From Longilinea sp964536805 (lineage in GTDB: Bacteria > Chloroflexota > Anaerolineae > Anaerolineales > Anaerolineaceae): a stretch of 9,530 bases of DNA. Below the pieces are notes generated by a model, which made no database searches, was not told where the DNA came from, and was given only the letters and a program-made list of their open reading frames with translations. Below, in pieces: positions 6,718-9,530 of the stretch. The position numbers and the translations under genes were made by a program. Numbering within the stretch: position 1 is the stretch's first letter; every line of letters starts with the position of its first letter. Location of the stretch: positions 1 through 9,530 of the forward strand of contig CAZHYQ010000051.1 of NCBI GenBank assembly GCA_964536805.1. The letters are read 5' to 3'.

Positions 6718-6743
6718 GGATACTTCGCTTGGAATCCATCCTG
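6712..6743. repeat. 10-bp stem-loop adjoining the palindrome
   Basis: CAGGATGGAT (6712-6721) and ATCCATCCTG (6734-6743) are perfectly complementary around a 12-base loop. The left arm overlaps the arm that can pair with 6673-6678, so the two foldings exclude each other. It could protect or end the elp3 mRNA, but no U-tract follows on the plus strand. Confidence 0.55.
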
Positions 6744-6758
6744 ACGGTTTCCACAATT

Positions 6759-6792
6759 AAAAAATCGTGAGCCGTCAAATTGACGGCTCACG
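6759..6792 (-). terminator. Rho-independent terminator of htrA-like gene
   Basis: A 13-bp perfect stem, CGTGAGCCGTCAA (6766-6778) with 6780-6792 around a single central base. Read on the minus strand it is followed by A and six T (6764-6759). It begins 33 bases after the stop of the htrA-like gene. The T-run is present only on that strand, so it is directional. Confidence 0.85.
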
Positions 6793-6825
6793 ACCTGCAA
6801 ATCACGAATTACGATCCGTTGACTT

Positions 6826-8523
6826 TTACGGCTGGCTGATTGCCACCCAATCGTATCCGACTGTCACCTTGCCCGATTGGAAGGACGAGGCTGAAAGACC
6901 CACCTGGCCTTCATCGTAATAATTATCCGTGACGGTCTTCAGCAGCACGTTGTTCACGTACGCGCTCAGCTTATTGCCCGAGCAGACGAAGGTAAACACA
7001 TTGGATTGCCCGCGCCCCATGTTGATGGAGCCGGAGCCGCCGTTATACAGGTTGACGAAATTGCTGTCAGCTTCGTCGTAGCGCATGATCGACCACAATC
7101 CACCGCTGGTGATGTTCATCTCGTACCAGCCTTTGGTGTCCGTGTAGCGGCAGAACAGGCTGAGGGCGTTATCGTTGACACCCTGGTTCTCCACCTGGGC
7201 ATCCACGCGCACGTCGGTATAGGTGTAAGGATCGTAGCTCAGGTAAACATACGTGTCGGCAGCCTTGATGTCCATCAGCAGCTGGCTGCTGTCGGTGTAC
7301 AGGTCAAAGTTATCCTCGTTGCCGAAGTAGAAGTAGCTCCAGTTGGGCAGGTCACCGTCAAATTCCTCGGTGAAGTACGCCGGGGCTTCAGTCGACGGGG
7401 TGCTGGTGTTACCGCCAGTGGAACTGCCGCTGCTGCTGCCATCCAGGTAGCCGGTCGTCTTCAGTTCGCGGCCGTTCACCTGGCCGTCCATGATTTCACC
7501 GCTGCCGAAACGGATCAGCTCGACGCTCAGGGTGTCCGTGGCGCTGTGCGAACGCAGCACATCGCAGTAGTCGGTCACCGTGCCGTCGCGGCCCAGTTGG
7601 ATGCCTTCCAGCGAGGTCAAAAAGTCGCCAGCCTTGATGCCCGATTTGTCGGCGGGCGAGCCGGAATCGACCGAGTAGACCCACAGCCCCGAGTAGGAGC
7701 CATCATCCGCCACCAGGGCTTCGCCGTTGATGCCAAGTGAGTCCACGTCCTTGCCGGTGCGCAGGTCGGCTACCACGCTCTTGGCCGCAGCAGCCGGGAT
7801 CGAGAAATACTGGTCGAATTGCGCGGCGCCGGCGTAGTTGACGCCCACAACTTTGGCGTCATCGGTCACCAGCGGTCCGCCCGAATTGCCGGGGTTGATG
7901 ATGGCATCGTGTTCCAGCACTTCGGTCACGGCCGTCCAGCTGGTATTGCCGGAGGTCTTTTCCTTTGAAATTTCGCCCTTGTGGCGGGTGAAGTTCGGAT
8001 CGCCCAGCGGGTAGCCCAGCGAATAGACCGTCAGCCCGATTTCGGGCTTCTCGCTGTACCAGTCCAGGTAGGGGTAGCCGTCGCCTTCAATGTCGATCAC
8101 GGCCAGGTCGGAGCATTCCGAAACACCCAAAACGCGCGCGCTGTAGGCTTTTTCGCTGTCGCTGAAGTAGACCTTGATGCGCGCCGCGCCGGTGACGACG
8201 TGGTTGTTGGTGACGGCGATGCCGCTCGGATCGATGATGAAGCCGGAGCCCGAACCCAACTGCGTGTACTGGGTGAAATCGGGATACTGGTAAGTGCCCT
8301 CGGCCACAATGCGGATGACTGCCTTTTCAGCGTCTTTAACATTATCTATTGCCCCGCTTTTTGGTTCGGCGGTCGGTTCAGCGGTCGGGGCGACCGTTGG
8401 TGCAACCGTGGGCGCCTCGGTTGGCGCAGGAGTCGATGTCTCCTTGGCAGGAGAACAGGCCGCCAGCATGAGGGTCAAAATCAGGCCGGCCACCAGCAAA
8501 ACATTGAGCGGCTTGTGTACCAT
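6826..8523 (-). CDS. Lipoprotein HtrA/DegP-type serine protease with PDZ and C-terminal jelly-roll-like domain
   Basis: A 565-residue surface-anchored protease, presumably acting on misfolded or exported proteins outside the membrane. The signal peptide ends in lipobox LAAC (C23 predicted lipid-modified). A Thr/Pro/Ala-rich spacer (about 28-54) made of short repeats follows. The trypsin-like domain (about 60-255) carries the full catalytic triad: H108 (TNNHVV), D139 (CSDLAV) and S214 (NPGNSGGPL). A PDZ domain spans about 265-350, containing SPADKSGIKAGDFLTSLEG. After a Ser/Gly/Thr linker (about 362-382), residues 384-565 (from FTEEFDGDLPNWSYF) look like a concanavalin/LamG- or DUF1080-like jelly roll, possibly binding glycans. 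ATG 8523 has an excellent SD, AAAGGAGA, ending 5 bases upstream. The unit is monocistronic, with its own promoter and terminator. Protease identity is secure; the C-terminal domain is assigned by pattern only. Confidence 0.9.
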   Translation of the reverse strand: MVHKPLNVLLVAGLILTLMLAACSPAKETSTPAPTEAPTVAPTVAPTAEPTAEPKSGAIDNVKDAEKAVIRIVAEGTYQYPDFTQYTQLGSGSGFIIDPSGIAVTNNHVVTGAARIKVYFSDSEKAYSARVLGVSECSDLAVIDIEGDGYPYLDWYSEKPEIGLTVYSLGYPLGDPNFTRHKGEISKEKTSGNTSWTAVTEVLEHDAIINPGNSGGPLVTDDAKVVGVNYAGAAQFDQYFSIPAAAAKSVVADLRTGKDVDSLGINGEALVADDGSYSGLWVYSVDSGSPADKSGIKAGDFLTSLEGIQLGRDGTVTDYCDVLRSHSATDTLSVELIRFGSGEIMDGQVNGRELKTTGYLDGSSSGSSTGGNTSTPSTEAPAYFTEEFDGDLPNWSYFYFGNEDNFDLYTDSSQLLMDIKAADTYVYLSYDPYTYTDVRVDAQVENQGVNDNALSLFCRYTDTKGWYEMNITSGGLWSIMRYDEADSNFVNLYNGGSGSINMGRGQSNVFTFVCSGNKLSAYVNNVLLKTVTDNYYDEGQVGLSASSFQSGKVTVGYDWVAISQP

Positions 8524-8528
8524 GGACT

Positions 8529-8536
8529 TCTCCTTT
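8529..8536 (-). promoter_or_regulatory. Shine-Dalgarno of htrA-like gene
   Basis: AAAGGAGA on the minus strand, 5 bases before ATG 8523. It fixes the start and contrasts with the neighbouring elp3 and methyltransferase starts, which lack an SD. Confidence 0.8.
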
Positions 8537-8571
8537 GAATATGGATAAAAATAATGTGATATTAAACAGGA

Positions 8572-8614
8572 GGCGCTTCTCCTGCAATCTTTCGGGTTGT
8601 ATTAGAGAAGCGCC
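8572..8614 (-). promoter_or_regulatory. 5'-UTR hairpin of htrA-like gene
   Basis: GGCGCTTCTC (8572-8581) and GAGAAGCGCC (8605-8614) form a perfect 10-bp stem with a 23-base loop. It lies wholly inside the predicted leader, about 40 bases upstream of the SD. It matches no riboswitch I recognise. It could stabilise the mRNA, bind a regulator or act as a thermosensor-like element; nothing in the sequence decides between these. Confidence 0.6.
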
Positions 8615-8635
8615 GAACAATACCAAGACGGTAAT

Positions 8636-8664
8636 AATTTAGCAAATTGGTATAGAATTGTCAA
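8636..8664 (-). promoter_or_regulatory. Near-consensus sigma-70-type promoter of htrA-like gene
   Basis: TTGACA (8664-8659, perfect -35) and TAAATT (8641-8636) are separated by 17 bases on the minus strand. Transcription should start near 8629, giving a leader of about 105 nt that contains the hairpin. No second promoter or extracytoplasmic sigma motif was recognised. Confidence 0.72.
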
Positions 8665-8706
8665 GTAAATTGGTTATTCAAATCGTTTGCTGTCAAAACT
8701 GTAATT

Positions 8707-9450
8707 TTATATTTTTTCAACCACCCAGAAATGCGACAGCCCAAAAAAACGCAGCGGGGTGCCTTCCAGCGTTTGCAGCACGGCACGCAAAGCCCGCCCC
8801 AGCGTTGGCGCGCGCGCGATGATGTTGTCATAAGCGCCAAACAGCACCGTCCGCTGGATAAAGCGCACCGGCAGCCCGGCGAAAAGCTTTTCCAGGTCGC
8901 CGCGCGAATAGACCTTCACGTGCGGGGCCAGGCGGTCGCGCCAGCGCCGCGGCAGCCAGTTGACCAGCGGTATGTTGCCGAAATGGTAACGGCCGCGCCA
9001 GTAAATGCCGTGTGTTTCAAAGGGGTAACCGCGGTTGGGGCAGAACAGCGCCAGCCGTCCGCCCGGTCGCAAGACCCGTACGATCTCGCGGATGGTTTCG
9101 GCGTCGTTCTGCACATGTTCCAGCACTTCGTGGCTCAGCACCAGGTCGAAACTGGCGTCCGGCAAGGGCAGATGCTCGCCGGCCCCACACACCAACCAGG
9201 CTACCGGCGACTTGGCGCGCGCCTCGAGCGTGCGCTCGTGCTCGATGTCCAACCCCACGCAGCAGGCTGCCTCCTGCGCCAGGCGGGATAGGTATGCTCC
9301 CACCCCGCAGCCGTCCACCAGCACGCTGCCATGGGCGCGTTCGCCGGCAGCCGCCCGCAGCATACCCAGGCGGCGTTCCTGTCCGGCACGCCAGACGTAG
9401 GAGGGTTCGCCGCGCAGCGCGGCCTTGTCGGAGGGTTGGTGGGAAGTCAT
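8707..9450 (-). CDS. Class I SAM-dependent methyltransferase (Methyltransf_11-like)
   Basis: 247 residues with a complete Rossmann methyltransferase core: motif I VLVDGCGVGAYL (43-54) for SAM binding, an acidic end of strand 2 at VGLDIE (65-70), the LPLPDASFDLVLSHEVLEHV block (94-113), and RVLRPGGRLALF (125-136). The C-terminal part (about 140-247) carries FETHGIYWRGRYHFGN and a basic patch (WLPRRWRDRL), probably the substrate side. The family methylates small molecules, lipids, sugars or quinones; the substrate cannot be told from the sequence. No pathway partner adjoins it: the next gene on the same strand has its own promoter. ATG 9450 has no SD but sits 7 bases after a good -10 element, which supports this start. 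Confidence 0.85.
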   Translation of the reverse strand: MTSHQPSDKAALRGEPSYVWRAGQERRLGMLRAAAGERAHGSVLVDGCGVGAYLSRLAQEAACCVGLDIEHERTLEARAKSPVAWLVCGAGEHLPLPDASFDLVLSHEVLEHVQNDAETIREIVRVLRPGGRLALFCPNRGYPFETHGIYWRGRYHFGNIPLVNWLPRRWRDRLAPHVKVYSRGDLEKLFAGLPVRFIQRTVLFGAYDNIIARAPTLGRALRAVLQTLEGTPLRFFGLSHFWVVEKI

Positions 9451-9457
9451 GGGGCCT

Positions 9458-9486
9458 ATTGTAACAGGAAAGGGAGCGTGTGTCGT
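9458..9486 (-). promoter_or_regulatory. Promoter of methyltransferase gene, predicting a leaderless mRNA
   Basis: On the minus strand ACGACA (9486-9481) and TACAAT (9463-9458) are spaced by 17 bases, with TG two bases before the -10 hexamer giving an extended element (TGTTACAAT). Only 7 bases separate it from ATG 9450, so transcription should begin at or within a base or two of the start codon. Confidence 0.55.
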
Positions 9487-9507
9487 CCTGATATATATTT
9501 ACAGGTA

Positions 9508-9530
9508 GAGGAAGGAAAACAGGATGACAG
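9508..9530 (+). other. Possible start of a divergent gene, cut by window edge
   Basis: GAGGAAGG (9508-9515) lies 8 bases before ATG 9524 on the plus strand, a good SD-to-start arrangement in the divergent direction from the methyltransferase. TATATT at 9494-9499 could serve as its -10, but no -35 is visible. Only two codons are inside the window, so no product can be suggested. Confidence 0.2.

Noticed and set aside
7006..7740. 244-codon plus-strand open frame
   Set aside because: It is antisense to the htrA-like gene, whose catalytic triad and PDZ motifs fix the coding strand.
9012..9464. 150-codon plus-strand open frame
   Set aside because: Arg/Pro-rich shadow of the methyltransferase gene, with no domain.

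Overview
The window looks like chromosomal DNA from a Chloroflexota bacterium, probably of the Anaerolineae or a relative. This is inferred from three things: an Elp3-type radical SAM/GNAT protein that closely resembles the Dehalococcoides-type bacterial Elp3 as I remember it, a Thr/Pro-rich lipoprotein HtrA with a C-terminal jelly-roll domain, and GC-rich coding DNA separated by palindromic intergenic repeats. No 16S or other taxonomic marker is present.

Layout, left to right. (1) Positions 1-1706, minus strand: a two-gene phage DNA-packaging cassette. A small helical protein sits in the usual terminase small-subunit position and overlaps by four bases (ATGA) the gene for a terminase large subunit, which runs off the left edge. 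A perfect 7+7 bp inverted repeat lies in the AT-rich DNA upstream and may be the operator or promoter region of the cassette. (2) Positions 1794-2572: about 780 bases without a credible gene. They are filled by a cluster of long inverted repeats with related GGGCGA...TCGCCC ends (a BIME-like array) and two further stem-loops. (3) Positions 2573-4138, plus strand: a multi-membrane GT-C glycosyltransferase, visibly AT-richer than its neighbours. (4) Positions 4149-4817, minus strand: a cation-diffusion-facilitator-like membrane protein, convergent with the glycosyltransferase, with a good sigma-70-like promoter upstream. (5) Positions 5020-6627, plus strand: full-length Elp3 (tRNA wobble-uridine modification). 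(6) Positions 6628-6825: a palindromic repeat, a second hairpin and a strong intrinsic terminator for the gene to the right. (7) Positions 6826-8523, minus strand: a secreted lipoprotein serine protease (HtrA/DegP type) with a PDZ domain and a C-terminal jelly-roll-like domain, preceded by a clear SD, a 5'-UTR hairpin and a near-consensus promoter. (8) Positions 8707-9450, minus strand: a class I SAM methyltransferase with an apparently leaderless promoter, and at the right edge a possible start of a divergent gene.

Apart from the terminase pair, the genes appear to be independent transcription units and do not form one pathway. I see no complete new multi-gene system. The most notable items are the packaging cassette bordered by a repeat-rich gene-free zone, the BIME-like repeat family that recurs some 4 kb away, the CDF-like transporter lacking the usual His/Asp metal site, the hairpin leader of the htrA-like gene, and promoters placed so close to start codons that their mRNAs should be leaderless.
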